From assembly GCF_006334915.2 (NCBI RefSeq), contig NZ_VDMA02000008.1:1-64000 (forward strand): a DNA stretch of 64,000 nucleotides. The letters are read 5' to 3'. The translations under genes and the position numbers were made by a program. A model generated the notes under the pieces. That model was not told the DNA's origin. It saw only the letters and a list, made by a program, of their open reading frames with translations, and did not search any database. Below are positions 8,456-18,765 of the stretch, piece after piece. Position 1 is the first letter of the stretch; every line of letters starts with the position of its first letter. This DNA is from Microbispora catharanthi. GTDB taxonomy: Bacteria > Actinomycetota > Actinomycetes > Streptosporangiales > Streptosporangiaceae.

Positions 8456-8472
8456 TGACAGATGCGCTGTCA
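8456..8472. promoter_or_regulatory. Inverted repeat overlapping a TTGACA box
   Basis: TGACAG-N5-CTGTCA is a perfect 6-bp inverted repeat within an AT-richer leader. It overlaps a consensus TTGACA at 8455-8460, about 50 bp before the leader ORF of the STAS gene. A repressor-type operator is possible; no clear -10 was found. Confidence 0.35.
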
Positions 8473-8521
8473 GGCGGCCACGCTCAGTGAGTATTTCCAC
8501 TTCCAGCGAGGAGGTGGGACC

Positions 8522-8617
8522 GTGACGACGTTCACCGTGTCCTGCTCCGAAGACATGCGCCCAAGACGGGCGGACATCGCGTCTTACACCGGTTCGCCGT
8601 GCCGGGGCGTCTCGTGA
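8522..8617 (+). CDS. 31-residue leader ORF coupled to the STAS gene
   Basis: A GTG at 8522 preceded by the very strong ribosome site GAGGAGGT (spacing about 7) opens a 31-codon frame starting VTTFTVSCSEDMRPRRAD and containing two cysteines. Its TGA overlaps the GTG start of the STAS protein as GTGA (8614-8617). The strong initiation site lies here rather than before the STAS gene, so this frame probably delivers ribosomes to it. No similarity was recognised and the peptide itself may have no function. Confidence 0.5.
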   Translation: MTTFTVSCSEDMRPRRADIASYTGSPCRGVS

Positions 8618-8928
8618 ATCCAACCGCTGGTCACTGCGGCGTTCTCTACACGGACACCCACCTCAGCGTCAGGTGGTCCGCCGCGGACTCCTCGGTGATC
8701 CTCGATGGCGAGGTCGACGTCTCGAACAGCGCCGCCCTGGCGACCGCGCTCGCCGAGGCGAGGAGCGAGCGCGGCGAGATCACCGTCGACACGGGCGCTC
8801 TGCGGTTCATCGACCTGGCGGGACTGCGGGCTCTGCTGGCCCCAGCGTCCCCCGCGGCGGGCGACGCCGTACGGCTGCGCAACGTGCCCCCCTACCTGTG
8901 CCGCCTCATGGAGATGCTCGACGGGTGA
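8614..8928 (+). CDS. STAS-domain anti-sigma factor antagonist
   Basis: About 104 residues forming one STAS domain: SSVILDGEVDVSNSAAL, then EITVDTGALRFIDLAGLRAL. The conserved RsbV/SpoIIAA phospho-acceptor serine motif (D-x-S/T) is represented by Asp-Leu-Ala, so the usual serine is replaced by alanine. That suggests binding without phospho-regulation. It would act in partner switching with RsbW-like ATPases, two of which are encoded nearby. GTG at 8614 overlaps the stop of the leader ORF; a GTG at 8599 is an alternative start. Confidence 0.8.
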   Translation: MNPTAGHCGVLYTDTHLSVRWSAADSSVILDGEVDVSNSAALATALAEARSERGEITVDTGALRFIDLAGLRALLAPASPAAGDAVRLRNVPPYLCRLMEMLDG

Positions 8929-8946
8929 CGGCCCCGCCCGCCGGGC

Positions 8947-9819
8947 TCAGGCGAGCAGCCGCCGCGCCAGCGTCTCTATCCTGTCCCGCCACGCCTGCAG
9001 AGGCCCCGCGGGGTCGGGCAGGCCGGTCTCGGTGACGACCAGCCGGGCGCCGTGCCCGGTGCCCCGCGACAGTTCCCAGCGCACGCGCCTGCCCTGCTCA
9101 CCGGACTCCACGTACGCGGGAAGCTCGGCAGCGGGTTTCCCGATGGCCGTGACGATCCCCTCGCCGAGGCCGTCGGGCACCGGTGCCCCAAGCGTCGCGG
9201 CAGGCGCGCCGGCGGCCGTCCAGACCTCCTCGACCGGGCGGGTGAGCTGGCGCTCGAAGCGCACCCGCCATTCGCCGCCCACCTGCTCGCCCGGCTGCTC
9301 GGCCAATCGCTCGGCCACGCCCTCGGCCAGCCCGAACGCCTCCACGTACGCCTCATGGAGGTGGGCGAAGTTCCCCTCGGGCCACTCGACGGGCCGTCCG
9401 CCGGCGATCGCCTCCATGGCGTCGAGGCAGACCTGCCAGCCGGACGCGTAGCTCGCCGCGGCCGGCCGGTCGTGGAAGATCTGGGTGAAGACGAGCAGGC
9501 AGCCGCCCTCCTCCGGCAGCAGCTCGAAGCTCAGGAGGTTGTCGCCCTCGCGCGGCATCTCCCGCGGCGAGTGCTGGAGGAAGGCGAACAGGCGGGGCGG
9601 GTCGAGCTCGGTGATCTCGGCGTCCATCGTCATGCCGCCGCCGTCGAACATGATCTTTCCGCCCACCCGCAGGTCCATCTCGACGACCGCGAACGGGAAC
9701 CACTGGCCGAGCCGGTCGGGCTCGGTGACCGCCCGCCAGACGTGCTCCGGAGGATGGGCCAGCCTGCGCTCCATGCGCAGCGACGGCTGCCCGTCGAACA
9801 TGCCGAGTGTCGCGTTCAC
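8947..9819 (-). CDS. SRPBCC (AHSA1/START-like) domain protein
   Basis: 290 residues with two START/AHSA1-like ligand-binding halves. The first (about 12-150) begins ERRLAHPPEHVWRAVTEPDRLGQWFPF; the second (about 185-285) begins ERQLTRPVEEVWTA. GTG at 9819 follows GAGGAG. The start overlaps the stop of the ArsR gene as GTGA (9816-9819), so the pair is co-translated. ArsR-SRPBCC pairs are common in actinomycetes; the ligand is unknown. Confidence 0.85.
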   Translation of the reverse strand: MNATLGMFDGQPSLRMERRLAHPPEHVWRAVTEPDRLGQWFPFAVVEMDLRVGGKIMFDGGGMTMDAEITELDPPRLFAFLQHSPREMPREGDNLLSFELLPEEGGCLLVFTQIFHDRPAAASYASGWQVCLDAMEAIAGGRPVEWPEGNFAHLHEAYVEAFGLAEGVAERLAEQPGEQVGGEWRVRFERQLTRPVEEVWTAAGAPAATLGAPVPDGLGEGIVTAIGKPAAELPAYVESGEQGRRVRWELSRGTGHGARLVVTETGLPDPAGPLQAWRDRIETLARRLLA

Positions 9820-10154
9820 GGTGTCTCCTCTGAATGGTCGGGCATCGCGTCCAGGTGCCGTTCCAGCGCGTCGAAGCTCTCCGACCACAACCGCCGGTAG
9901 GGCGCGAGCCAGGCGTCGATCTCGGCGAGCGGCTCGGGGCACAGTTCGTACCACCGGCGCTGGGCGTCCCTGCGCACACGGACCAGCCCGGCCTCCCGCA
10001 GCACCTTGAGGTGCTTGGAAGTGCCGGGCTGGGTCAGGCCGAGCCGCTCGGTGAGCTCCCCGACCAGGCGGGGACGTTCGAGCAGCAGGTCGAGGATGCG
10101 CCGCCTTGCGGGCTCGGCGAGTACGTCGAAGGTCACTGACACGCCTTCGAACAT
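9816..10154 (-). CDS. ArsR-family winged-helix regulator
   Basis: 112 residues with the ArsR fold: DVLAEPARRRILDLLLERPRL, recognition helix LTQPGTSKHLKVLREAGLV, wing DAQRRWYEL. No metal-binding CxC in the recognition-helix region is seen, so it belongs to the non-metal group that is usually paired with SRPBCC proteins. It is the first gene of the two-gene unit with the overlapping SRPBCC gene and is probably autoregulatory. The start ATG at 10154 has GGAG close by; a GTG four codons in is possible. Confidence 0.88.
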   Translation of the reverse strand: MFEGVSVTFDVLAEPARRRILDLLLERPRLVGELTERLGLTQPGTSKHLKVLREAGLVRVRRDAQRRWYELCPEPLAEIDAWLAPYRRLWSESFDALERHLDAMPDHSEETP

Positions 10155-10188
10155 ACTCCATCAGGTATATAGCCGCAAGTGCATATAC

Positions 10189-11124
10189 TCAGCTCGCGAT
10201 CTCGTTCAGCTCTTTCAGCGCCGCCTCGTCCGGTCGCCACGCCGCCGCCGCGACGTTGGCCTTGATCTGCTCGGGCCGGGTCGCCCCCGCGATCACGGAG
10301 GAGACGGCCGGCTGCGCGAGCAGACCGCCGATCGCGACGTCCAGCAGGGTCACCCCCTGACGCTCGGCGAACTCCCGCAGCCGCTCCACCACCTCGAACC
10401 GCGCGTCGGTCAGATACTGTGTCCGGCCCGCGAGACGGGTGCCCGCCGGCGGCTCCTCCCCGCGCCGGTACTTGCCCGTGAGCAGGCCGTTGGCCAGCGG
10501 GAAGTACGGCAGCAGGCCGACGCCGTGGTGCAGCAGCGCCGGGACGAGTTCCTTCTCCACCCGCCGGTCGAGCAGGCTGTACTCGTTCTGCGCGCTCACG
10601 AAACGCTCGAAGCCGCCGGTGCGGGCGATCCAGTCCGCGTCGGTGACCTGCCAGGACGCGAAGTTGGACGAGCCCACATAGCGGACCTTGCCCTCCCGCA
10701 CCAGGTCCGTCAGCACCGACAGGGTCTCCTCGATCGGCGTGGACGGGTCGGGGAAGTGCAGCTGGTAGAGGTCGATCCAGTCGGTCTTGAGGCGGCGCAG
10801 CGACCGCTCGACCGCCAGGCGGACGTACCGCCGCGAGGCCCTCGCACCCCAGTCGGGCCCGTTGGCGCCGTTCACGTCCCCGCCGAACTTGGTGGCGATG
10901 ACGACCTGGTCACGCCGCCCCTTCAGCACCTCGCCGAGCAGCGTCTCCGACTCGCCGTAGATGTCGGCGGTGTCGATCAGCGTGACGCCGGCGTCGAGCG
11001 CCGCGTCGACCACGGCCCGCGTGGCGTCGAGGTCGATCCTGCGGCCGAAGTTGTTGCCGCCGAGGCCGAGAGCCGAGACGACGAGTCCCGAGTCGCCGAG
11101 CCGCCGGTAGGTCATTTCGGTCAT
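10189..11124 (-). CDS. Aldo/keto reductase
   Basis: 311 residues, a TIM-barrel NADPH-dependent oxidoreductase. The catalytic tetrad is visible: Asp51 and Tyr56 in IDTADIYGESE, Lys79 in ATKFGGD, His123 in LYQLHFPDP. The C-terminal NADPH segment is VSSVIAGATRPEQIKAN. It resembles YhdN/PdxI-type or general stress aldehyde reductases. The divergent tandem-Nudix gene starts 112 bp away, so they may share a regulatory region. Substrate cannot be inferred. Confidence 0.9.
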   Translation of the reverse strand: MTEMTYRRLGDSGLVVSALGLGGNNFGRRIDLDATRAVVDAALDAGVTLIDTADIYGESETLLGEVLKGRRDQVVIATKFGGDVNGANGPDWGARASRRYVRLAVERSLRRLKTDWIDLYQLHFPDPSTPIEETLSVLTDLVREGKVRYVGSSNFASWQVTDADWIARTGGFERFVSAQNEYSLLDRRVEKELVPALLHHGVGLLPYFPLANGLLTGKYRRGEEPPAGTRLAGRTQYLTDARFEVVERLREFAERQGVTLLDVAIGGLLAQPAVSSVIAGATRPEQIKANVAAAAWRPDEAALKELNEIAS

Positions 11125-11235
11125 GCCCCTACATCCCCTTCTCACGGAGCCCCTCCCTGCGGGGAGAGGTCTCCTCACCGTATTTCGGCCCCCTTCGGCA
11201 GCGGACGCCGGACCGTCCGCGAGAGGATGCCGGAC

Positions 11236-12567
11236 ATGACCTCCGTACGGCACAGCGTCCGGGCCATCCTGTTCGACGGCGACGACGTCGTCCTGTTCCG
11301 GCGCGTACGGCCGGGGCGGGAGCCGTACTGGGTCACGCCGGGCGGCGGGGTGGAGCCGGCCGACGCCTCTCCCGAGGCGGCGCTGCGCCGCGAGCTCGAC
11401 GAGGAGCTCGGAGCGACGGCGGGACCGGCGCTGCACGTGTTCACCCTCGTCGAGCCCGGCCGATTGAGCACGGTCTTCGCCTGCCGGCTGGTGTCGCTCG
11501 ACCTGTCGCGCCGCAGCGGCCCGGAGTTCCTCGAACCGGACATCGGCCTGCACGAGGTGCGGCGCGTGCGCCCGGAGGAGGTGCGCGCGCTCACCATGGT
11601 GCCGCCCGAGCTGGGGGAGTTCATCTCCGCGAACGCCGCGACCCTGCCCGCGCTGCTCGACGCCGCGACGTACGCCCCGGGCCGCTACCGGCCGGTCGTC
11701 GACGTGCACCTGATGCTCACTGACGGCGAGAAGGTGCTGCTCGGCCGCCGCCAGGGCACCGGCTACGCCGACGGGGAGTGGCAGATCATGCCGTCCGGGC
11801 ACCTGGAGGAGGGGGAGTCGGTGGTGGACACCGCCGTGCGGGAGGCCCGCGAGGAGCTCGGCGTCGAGGTGGACGACTGCGAGGTGGTCCATGTGATGCA
11901 CCACCGCAACGCGGGCGGGACGGCACGCATCGGGATGTTCCTCATGCCGCGCTCCATCACCGGCACACCGGTCAACGCCGAGCCGCACAAGTGCGCCGAG
12001 CTGGCGTGGTTTCCGCTCGACCGGCTGCCCGAGCAGACCGTGCCGTACGCGCGGGCGGGCGTCGAGGCCGTGCGGCGGGCACTCGCCGCGACCCCGCCGG
12101 GCCTCCCCGCGGCCGCCGATGCCGCCCTGGTCGCTTCCAAGGCGCCGTTCTTCTCCCTGCACGGATGGGACGTCCCGGGCTCCGCCGATCTGGCGGCCGA
12201 GGCCGTACGCGCCGGGTTCGAGGAGGTCACGGTCTGCCTGACCGGCTGGCTCGACGGCGCGGTGCTCGTCCACTCCGACGACGAGACCGACCGCCTGCCC
12301 GCCACGGTCGTAAGGCCGGGCGAGGGAGTGGTGGCGGCGCTCGCGCGGCTCGCCCCGGTGGAGGAGGTGACCTTCGTCGGCGCGGACGACTACGTCTCGC
12401 CCCGGGGACTCACCGGACGCCGTCTCGCCTTCTCCGCCCGGCTGACGGAGGTGCCCGAAGGCATGGTCCCGCTCCCGGCCGGATCGCTCGGACGCCTGCC
12501 GTACGGAGAGGGGGTATTCGTCCGCCGCGCCTCTTCGGGGCTTTTGTACGGCCTGTCCGGTCGATAG
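11236..12567 (+). CDS. Tandem Nudix hydrolase with C-terminal extra domain
   Basis: 443 residues. Nudix domain 1 (about 4-130) has a slightly degenerate box, GGVEPADASPEAALRREL then DEELG (Arg52-Glu53, Glu56-Glu57 kept; the first box Glu is replaced). Nudix domain 2 (about 150-275) has a canonical box starting GHLEEGESVVDTAVREAREE (Gly188, Glu194, Arg202-Glu203). Residues from about 290 on form an unrecognised domain of about 150 residues. Such enzymes cleave nucleoside diphosphate derivatives. ATG at 11236 has GAGAGG nine bases before it. Two Nudix domains in one chain are unusual. Confidence 0.87.
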   Translation: MTSVRHSVRAILFDGDDVVLFRRVRPGREPYWVTPGGGVEPADASPEAALRRELDEELGATAGPALHVFTLVEPGRLSTVFACRLVSLDLSRRSGPEFLEPDIGLHEVRRVRPEEVRALTMVPPELGEFISANAATLPALLDAATYAPGRYRPVVDVHLMLTDGEKVLLGRRQGTGYADGEWQIMPSGHLEEGESVVDTAVREAREELGVEVDDCEVVHVMHHRNAGGTARIGMFLMPRSITGTPVNAEPHKCAELAWFPLDRLPEQTVPYARAGVEAVRRALAATPPGLPAAADAALVASKAPFFSLHGWDVPGSADLAAEAVRAGFEEVTVCLTGWLDGAVLVHSDDETDRLPATVVRPGEGVVAALARLAPVEEVTFVGADDYVSPRGLTGRRLAFSARLTEVPEGMVPLPAGSLGRLPYGEGVFVRRASSGLLYGLSGR

Positions 12568-12686
12568 CCTGATGCGGGGCGTGCCGGGAAGTCTGGTCGG
12601 CGAAGGGGTCTCCCATACCCGGGGGACCGTACCGGCGACCGGAAGGCAGACGTGAGCACAGCCGCACGTGGCAGGCAGGTGAGAAC

Positions 12687-13124
12687 ATGCGTGCCCGGGA
12701 TCTCGTAGTGCCGATCCCCACCGTGGAGCTCGACTCCCCCGTGACCGACGCCGCTCGCCTCATGGCCGAGCGCGAACTGCCCGGGCTGATCGTGCTGGAC
12801 GAGCGCGGAGCACCGGTGTCGATCCTGCCGGGCACGCAGGTGCTGCGTCTGGCCGTGCCCCGCTACTGCCAGGACGACCCCGCGCTGGCCCGGGTGATCG
12901 ACGAGGCGCACGCCGACGCGTTCGTCCGCGCGCTGGGCGAGCGGACAGTCCGTCAGGCGATGCCGGAACGGCCGCGCGAGCTCCCGGTGACCGATCCCGA
13001 CGCCACGCTCCTGGAGGTCGCCGCGCTGATGGCGCGCACCCGCAGCCCCCTGGTCGCGGTGCTCGACGGCGACCGTCTGCTGGGCGCGGTCACGCTCTCC
13101 GCGCTGCTCAAGCGGCTCACATGA
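12687..13124 (+). CDS. Two-CBS-domain regulatory protein
   Basis: 145 residues made of two CBS motifs: [21 protein letters not shown] to [10 protein letters not shown] (about 10-52) and [20 protein letters not shown] to [11 protein letters not shown] (about 98-143). CBS pairs bind adenine nucleotides and usually gate a partner protein. The stop overlaps the start of the membrane transporter gene as ATGA (13121-13124), so the partner is very probably that transporter. Ribosome site: AGGTGAGAAC before ATG at 12687. Confidence 0.88.
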   Translation: MRARDLVVPIPTVELDSPVTDAARLMAERELPGLIVLDERGAPVSILPGTQVLRLAVPRYCQDDPALARVIDEAHADAFVRALGERTVRQAMPERPRELPVTDPDATLLEVAALMARTRSPLVAVLDGDRLLGAVTLSALLKRLT

Positions 13125-14410
13125 CGGTGACCGCGTGGGTGGCGGCGATCGTCTTCGTCGCCACGTACGTCCTCATCGCCAGCGAGAAGGTCCACCGGGT
13201 CAAGGCCGCCCTGGGCGGCGCCGCGATCCTGCTGCTCGTCCACGCGACCACGGCCGGCTCGGCGTTCTTCTCGCAGGAGTCCGGCGTGGACTGGAACGTC
13301 GTCTTCCTGCTGCTGGGCATGATGATCATCGTCGGTGTGCTGCGGCAGACCGGCGTGTTCGAATACCTCGCCATCTGGGCGGCCAAACGGGCCAGGGGAC
13401 GGCCGTTCCGGCTCATGGCACTGCTCCTGGTGATCACGGCCATGGCGTCGGCGCTACTGGACAACGTCACGACCGTGCTGCTGATCGCGCCGGTCACGTT
13501 CCTCGTCTGCGAACGCCTCACGCTGCCGGTCGCGCCGTTCCTGATCGCCGAGGCGATGGCGTCCAACATCGGCGGCACCGCGACCCTCGTCGGCGATCCG
13601 CCGAACATCATCATCGCCTCCCGCGCCGGGCTGACCTTCAACGACTTCCTCGTCCACCTCGCGCCGCTGGTGATCGTGCTGACGGCGGTCTTCATCGGAC
13701 TGTGCCGGCTGCTGTTCCGCAAGGCGTTCCGGTACGACCCCGAGCGGGCGGCCGAGATCATGCAACTGGACGAGCGGGCGGCCATCCAGGACAAGGTCAT
13801 GCTCGTGCAGAGCCTGTCCGTGCTCGGCGTGGTCATCGCGGCGTTCGTGCTGCATCCGGTGCTGCACTACGAGCCGTCGGTCGTGGCGCTGCTCGGGGCG
13901 GGGCTGCTCGTCCTGGTCACCAAGATCACCACCGACGACGCGCTGCGCGAGGTGGAGTGGCCGACGCTGGTGTTCTTCGCCGGGCTGTTCGTGATGGTCG
14001 GCGCGCTCGTCGAGACCGGCGTGATCGCCCAGGTGTCGCGGGCGGCGGCGGAGGCGACGGCCGGGCGGCCCGGGGTGACCGTCATGGTCCTGCTCTGGGC
14101 GTCGGCCGGGCTGTCCGCGATCGTGGACAACATCCCTTATGTCGCCACGATGAGCCCGATCGTGGCCGATCTCGCGCAGCACGTGCCCGGCGGCGACCAC
14201 AACGTGCTGTGGTGGGCGCTCGCGCTCGGCGCCGACCTCGGCGGCAACGCCACCGCCGTGGGCGCCTCCGCCAACGTCGTCATCCTCGGCATCGCCGAGC
14301 GCAACGGCGCGCGGATCAGTTTCTGGCAGTTCACCAAATATGGCCTGGTGGTCACCGTCGTCACGGTGGCCCTGTGCGTGCCGTACCTCTGGCTGCGCTA
14401 CCTCCTGTAG
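13121..14410 (+). CDS. ArsB/NhaD-type (SLC13-like) ion transporter
   Basis: 429 residues, around 11 predicted membrane helices. Family motifs are [17 protein letters not shown] in the first half and [15 protein letters not shown] in the second, plus [19 protein letters not shown] and [15 protein letters not shown], the paired hairpins of the ion transporter superfamily. Relatives move arsenite, citrate or Na+/H+. The coupled upstream CBS protein suggests nucleotide-gated activity. No ars genes are adjacent, so the substrate stays open. A terminator follows at 14418. Confidence 0.87.
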   Translation: MTVTAWVAAIVFVATYVLIASEKVHRVKAALGGAAILLLVHATTAGSAFFSQESGVDWNVVFLLLGMMIIVGVLRQTGVFEYLAIWAAKRARGRPFRLMALLLVITAMASALLDNVTTVLLIAPVTFLVCERLTLPVAPFLIAEAMASNIGGTATLVGDPPNIIIASRAGLTFNDFLVHLAPLVIVLTAVFIGLCRLLFRKAFRYDPERAAEIMQLDERAAIQDKVMLVQSLSVLGVVIAAFVLHPVLHYEPSVVALLGAGLLVLVTKITTDDALREVEWPTLVFFAGLFVMVGALVETGVIAQVSRAAAEATAGRPGVTVMVLLWASAGLSAIVDNIPYVATMSPIVADLAQHVPGGDHNVLWWALALGADLGGNATAVGASANVVILGIAERNGARISFWQFTKYGLVVTVVTVALCVPYLWLRYLL

Positions 14411-14417
14411 GCCCGGC

Positions 14418-14443
14418 GGGCCCCCGAAATGGGGCCCCCTTTT
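14418..14443 (+). terminator. Rho-independent terminator after the transporter
   Basis: GGGCCCC (14418-14424) pairs with GGGGCCC (14431-14437) around CGAAAT, followed within a few bases by TTTT. Confidence 0.7.
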
Positions 14444-14452
14444 GACGCGGAA

Positions 14453-14471
14453 ATACGGTAGGGGGGTATGG
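14453..14471. promoter_or_regulatory. CsoR-type copper operator
   Basis: ATACGGTAGGGGGGTATGG is a G-tract flanked by TAC/GTA pairs. On the other strand it reads as the C-rich pseudo-palindrome known from CsoR sites (TACCC...GTA type). It stands 41 bp before copZ, in promoter position for the copper operon. Copper binding to CsoR would release repression. No csoR gene is in the window. Confidence 0.7.
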
Positions 14472-14511
14472 TGTTCTCGTCAGTGAGGCACGAGTTATCG
14501 GAGTGATCGTT

Positions 14512-14721
14512 ATGACCAGCACCTACACCGTCACCGGCATGACCTGCGGCCACTGCGTCAGCTCGGTCAGCGAGGAGGTCGGTGCGGTCGCCGGCGTGAC
14601 CGACGTCCGGGTGGACCTCTCCTCCGGCCTGTTGACGGTCGAGACCGACGGCGCCGTCGACGACGCGGCCATCGTGGCGGCCGTCCGGGAGGCGGGATAT
14701 GACGTGGCGGGTGTCTCGTGA
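14512..14721 (+). CDS. copZ: Copper chaperone CopZ (HMA domain)
   Basis: 69 residues, one heavy-metal-associated domain with the copper-binding motif GMTCGHC and the beta-alpha-beta pattern ending AAVREAGYDVAG. It hands Cu(I) to the CopA pump encoded downstream. ATG at 14512 has GGAG eight bases before; an in-frame GTG at 14503 is less likely. The CsoR-type operator precedes it. Confidence 0.93.
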   Translation: MTSTYTVTGMTCGHCVSSVSEEVGAVAGVTDVRVDLSSGLLTVETDGAVDDAAIVAAVREAGYDVAGVS

Positions 14722-14764
14722 ACACCCCCGCCCGGCTCGCACGCGGATGGACGGATCCACGGTG

Positions 14765-15050
14765 ATGACGGACGACCTCGCACCGGGCCGGGTCAGTAAG
14801 CTCGGGTTCACGGTGAGCAAGGACGGCAGGCCCGCCGGCGACCTCGAACCACCATCTGGGCGCGATCCGCGCGGGCGACCCGGCCTACCTGCACGTGCCC
14901 CCCGAGGACGCGACGTCGGGCGGAGCGACCTTCGCCGCGCCGGTGCCGGGCGGCGGGGACTACCGCCTGCTCCCGGACTTCACGCACGAGGGGACCGTCC
15001 GCACCGCGGCCTTCACGGTTCACGCGGAAGCGGCGGGGCACAGCCGTTGA
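14765..15050 (+). pseudogene. Broken copper-locus secreted-domain protein
   Basis: Two frames together resemble small proteins found between copZ and copA in actinomycetes. The first, from ATG 14765, reads [20 protein letters not shown] to DLEP. The second continues [20 protein letters not shown] and [19 protein letters not shown], ending at TGA 15050. The join lies near 14855. The usual GAxGHLVxxR stretch is lost and no single frame covers both parts. The remaining Tyr-Leu-His-Val and Asp-Phe-His-like positions match the cupredoxin-like family from memory. It appears to be a degraded gene. Confidence 0.6.
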
Positions 15051-15078
15051 CGGCACGACGCGAGAGGAAGGAGTGGTG

Positions 15079-17316
<2,238 letters not shown>

Positions 17317-17404
17317 GCGTCAAGGTGAGCTTCAAGGCCGGGTTGTCCACAGCCTGTGGACGACTCGGCCTCAGCCATACGTGGAGTGCCGGACCGGCGG
17401 GGCG

Positions 17405-17725
17405 TCAGCGGCCCAGGCGGCGTCCGGTCTCCTCGATCACCTGCCACAGAACCGCCGCGAGGTCCGGACGCTCCGTCAGGACGTCCTCGATGCGGGCGCG
17501 CCAGGCGCCGACCTCTGCGGACAACGGGTCCTCGCGAACGCCCCGCACAGGCCGGGCCTCGTCTCGTAGGAGGCGCGTGCGGGTGCGGGCCAGGTCCCGT
17601 TCGTACGTCTGCCCGAGATGGCGTCCGAGCGTCTCACCGAGCCACCAGTAAGCGTTGTCCGTCGCGGCCGCGACGAACACCCTGGCGCTCTCCCACGCCA
17701 CACGGTCCCTGTGGATGACGGCCAC
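17405..17725 (-). CDS. Hypothetical protein
   Basis: About 106 residues from a GTG at 17725; the frame is open to 17839 but the upstream part is basic and low-complexity. Visible features are AWESARVFVAAATDNAYWWLG, a conserved-looking aromatic patch, then a charged helical region ending EETGRRLGR. No family is recognised. It is convergent with copA and isolated from other minus-strand genes. Start and even coding status are moderately uncertain, though codon usage (GC at third position) supports this frame. Confidence 0.5.
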   Translation of the reverse strand: MAVIHRDRVAWESARVFVAAATDNAYWWLGETLGRHLGQTYERDLARTRTRLLRDEARPVRGVREDPLSAEVGAWRARIEDVLTERPDLAAVLWQVIEETGRRLGR

Positions 17726-17895
17726 GCCATCGACGGTACGTCCGGATTCCACGGCGGGCAACGGCCGCTTCGCCGTCGGATCTCGCCGGGCTCTTGGTGC
17801 TTCGCCGGGCGCGCCCCGAGTTTGTCGAAACTCGCGCACGGATACGAAGAGTAACGATCGAGCACGATTAGTTACACCTGAGATGAGGAATCTTC

Positions 17896-18186
17896 ATGCA
17901 CCACCCTTTCCGTCTTCTGTCCCTGGCCGCCCTGACCTGCGCGGGCCTGCTCGCCACCGCGCCCGCCTACGCGGGCTGCGGTTGTGACACGCCGAAGGCC
18001 GCCAAGCCCGCGGCCGCCGCCGCGGACCTCGGCGCGAGGGTCGACGCGGGCCTGAACGTGGGCCTCGGCCTCGACGTCGCCCTCGACCTGGGTCTCGACC
18101 TCGGCCTCGGCCTGAACGCGCGGGCCGGCGCCAACCCGGGGACCATGAGCTGCGGCAAGCCCATGGTGCTGCGCCGGTGCGGCTGA
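17896..18186 (+). CDS. Small secreted low-complexity protein
   Basis: 96 residues. A signal peptide (about 1-26, LSLAALTCAGLLATAPAYA, cleavage after Ala-Tyr-Ala) precedes GCGCDTPK. The middle is an alternating Leu/Gly/Asp/Val tract (VGLGLDVALDLGLDLGLGL) and the C-terminus has two Cys (MSCGKP, RRCG). ATG at 17896 has GAGGAAT before it. A strong hairpin follows. The tract resembles an amphipathic beta or amyloid-like segment reminiscent of, but not matching, chaplins. Function unknown. Confidence 0.7.
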   Translation: MHHPFRLLSLAALTCAGLLATAPAYAGCGCDTPKAAKPAAAAADLGARVDAGLNVGLGLDVALDLGLDLGLGLNARAGANPGTMSCGKPMVLRRCG

Positions 18187-18193
18187 CGGGGCC

Positions 18194-18223
18194 GGCGTGA
18201 CCCGGCCGGCGCCGGGTCACGCC
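18194..18223. terminator. Strong stem-loop terminator
   Basis: A perfect 13-bp inverted repeat, GGCGTGACCCGGC and GCCGGGTCACGCC, separated by CGGC. It begins 8 bp after the secreted-protein stop and ends about 70 bp before ohrR. Confidence 0.8.
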
Positions 18224-18294
18224 ACCCGAAAAAACCTCGTGCACGATTGGACCGTTCACGTGCAGATGGCGGGCCAGGCTCCTACAGTGGAGGA

Positions 18295-18765
18295 ATGACC
18301 GGCACCACGAGCGAGCGGCTTCCCCGCATCCTCGACGACAAGATGTGCTTCGCGCTCTACGCCGCCTCCCGCGCCGTCACCGCCCTCTATCGGCCGCTTC
18401 TCGACGAGATGGGTCTCACGTACCCGCAGTTCCTGGTCCTGCTGGTGCTCTGGGACGGCCCCGAGGAGGGCGTCACGGTCAAGGAACTCGGCGCCGCACT
18501 GCACCTCGACTACGGCACGATGACGCCACTGCTCAAGCGCCTGGAGGCGAACGGCCTGCTGCGCCGGGAGCGCCGCATCGACGACGAGCGCACGGTGCAG
18601 ATCACGCTGACCGAGAAGGGCGCGGGGCTGCGGGAGCGGAGCGACGGCATCTTCGCCTCCGTCGGCGACGCGATGGCGCTCGAGCCCGAGGAGTTCACCC
18701 GCACACTCGCCACGCTGCGCCGCCTGACCGCCAACGTCACCGCCTACGCCAACCGGCGGGGCTGA
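18295..18765 (+). CDS. ohrR: OhrR-type MarR regulator (organic peroxide sensor)
   Basis: 156 residues with the OhrR N-terminus LDDKMCFALYAASRAVT, where Cys18 is the peroxide-reactive cysteine. Then follow PLLDEMGLTYPQFLVLLVLW, recognition helix LHLDYGTMTPLLKRLEANG and wing RRERRIDDERTVQ. Oxidation of the cysteine by organic hydroperoxides releases DNA. No ohr peroxidase gene is adjacent. The nearest candidate target is the hydrolase gene at 19285, whose promoter contains a CACAA-N5-TTGTG palindrome. ATG at 18295 follows GGAGGA. Confidence 0.88.
   Translation: MTGTTSERLPRILDDKMCFALYAASRAVTALYRPLLDEMGLTYPQFLVLLVLWDGPEEGVTVKELGAALHLDYGTMTPLLKRLEANGLLRRERRIDDERTVQITLTEKGAGLRERSDGIFASVGDAMALEPEEFTRTLATLRRLTANVTAYANRRG

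Noticed and set aside
10189-12273. A 694-codon minus-strand frame joining an antisense stretch to the aldo/keto reductase
   Set aside because: The upstream 380 codons are antisense to the tandem Nudix gene and have shadow-like Arg/Gly/His composition; the reductase starts at 11124.
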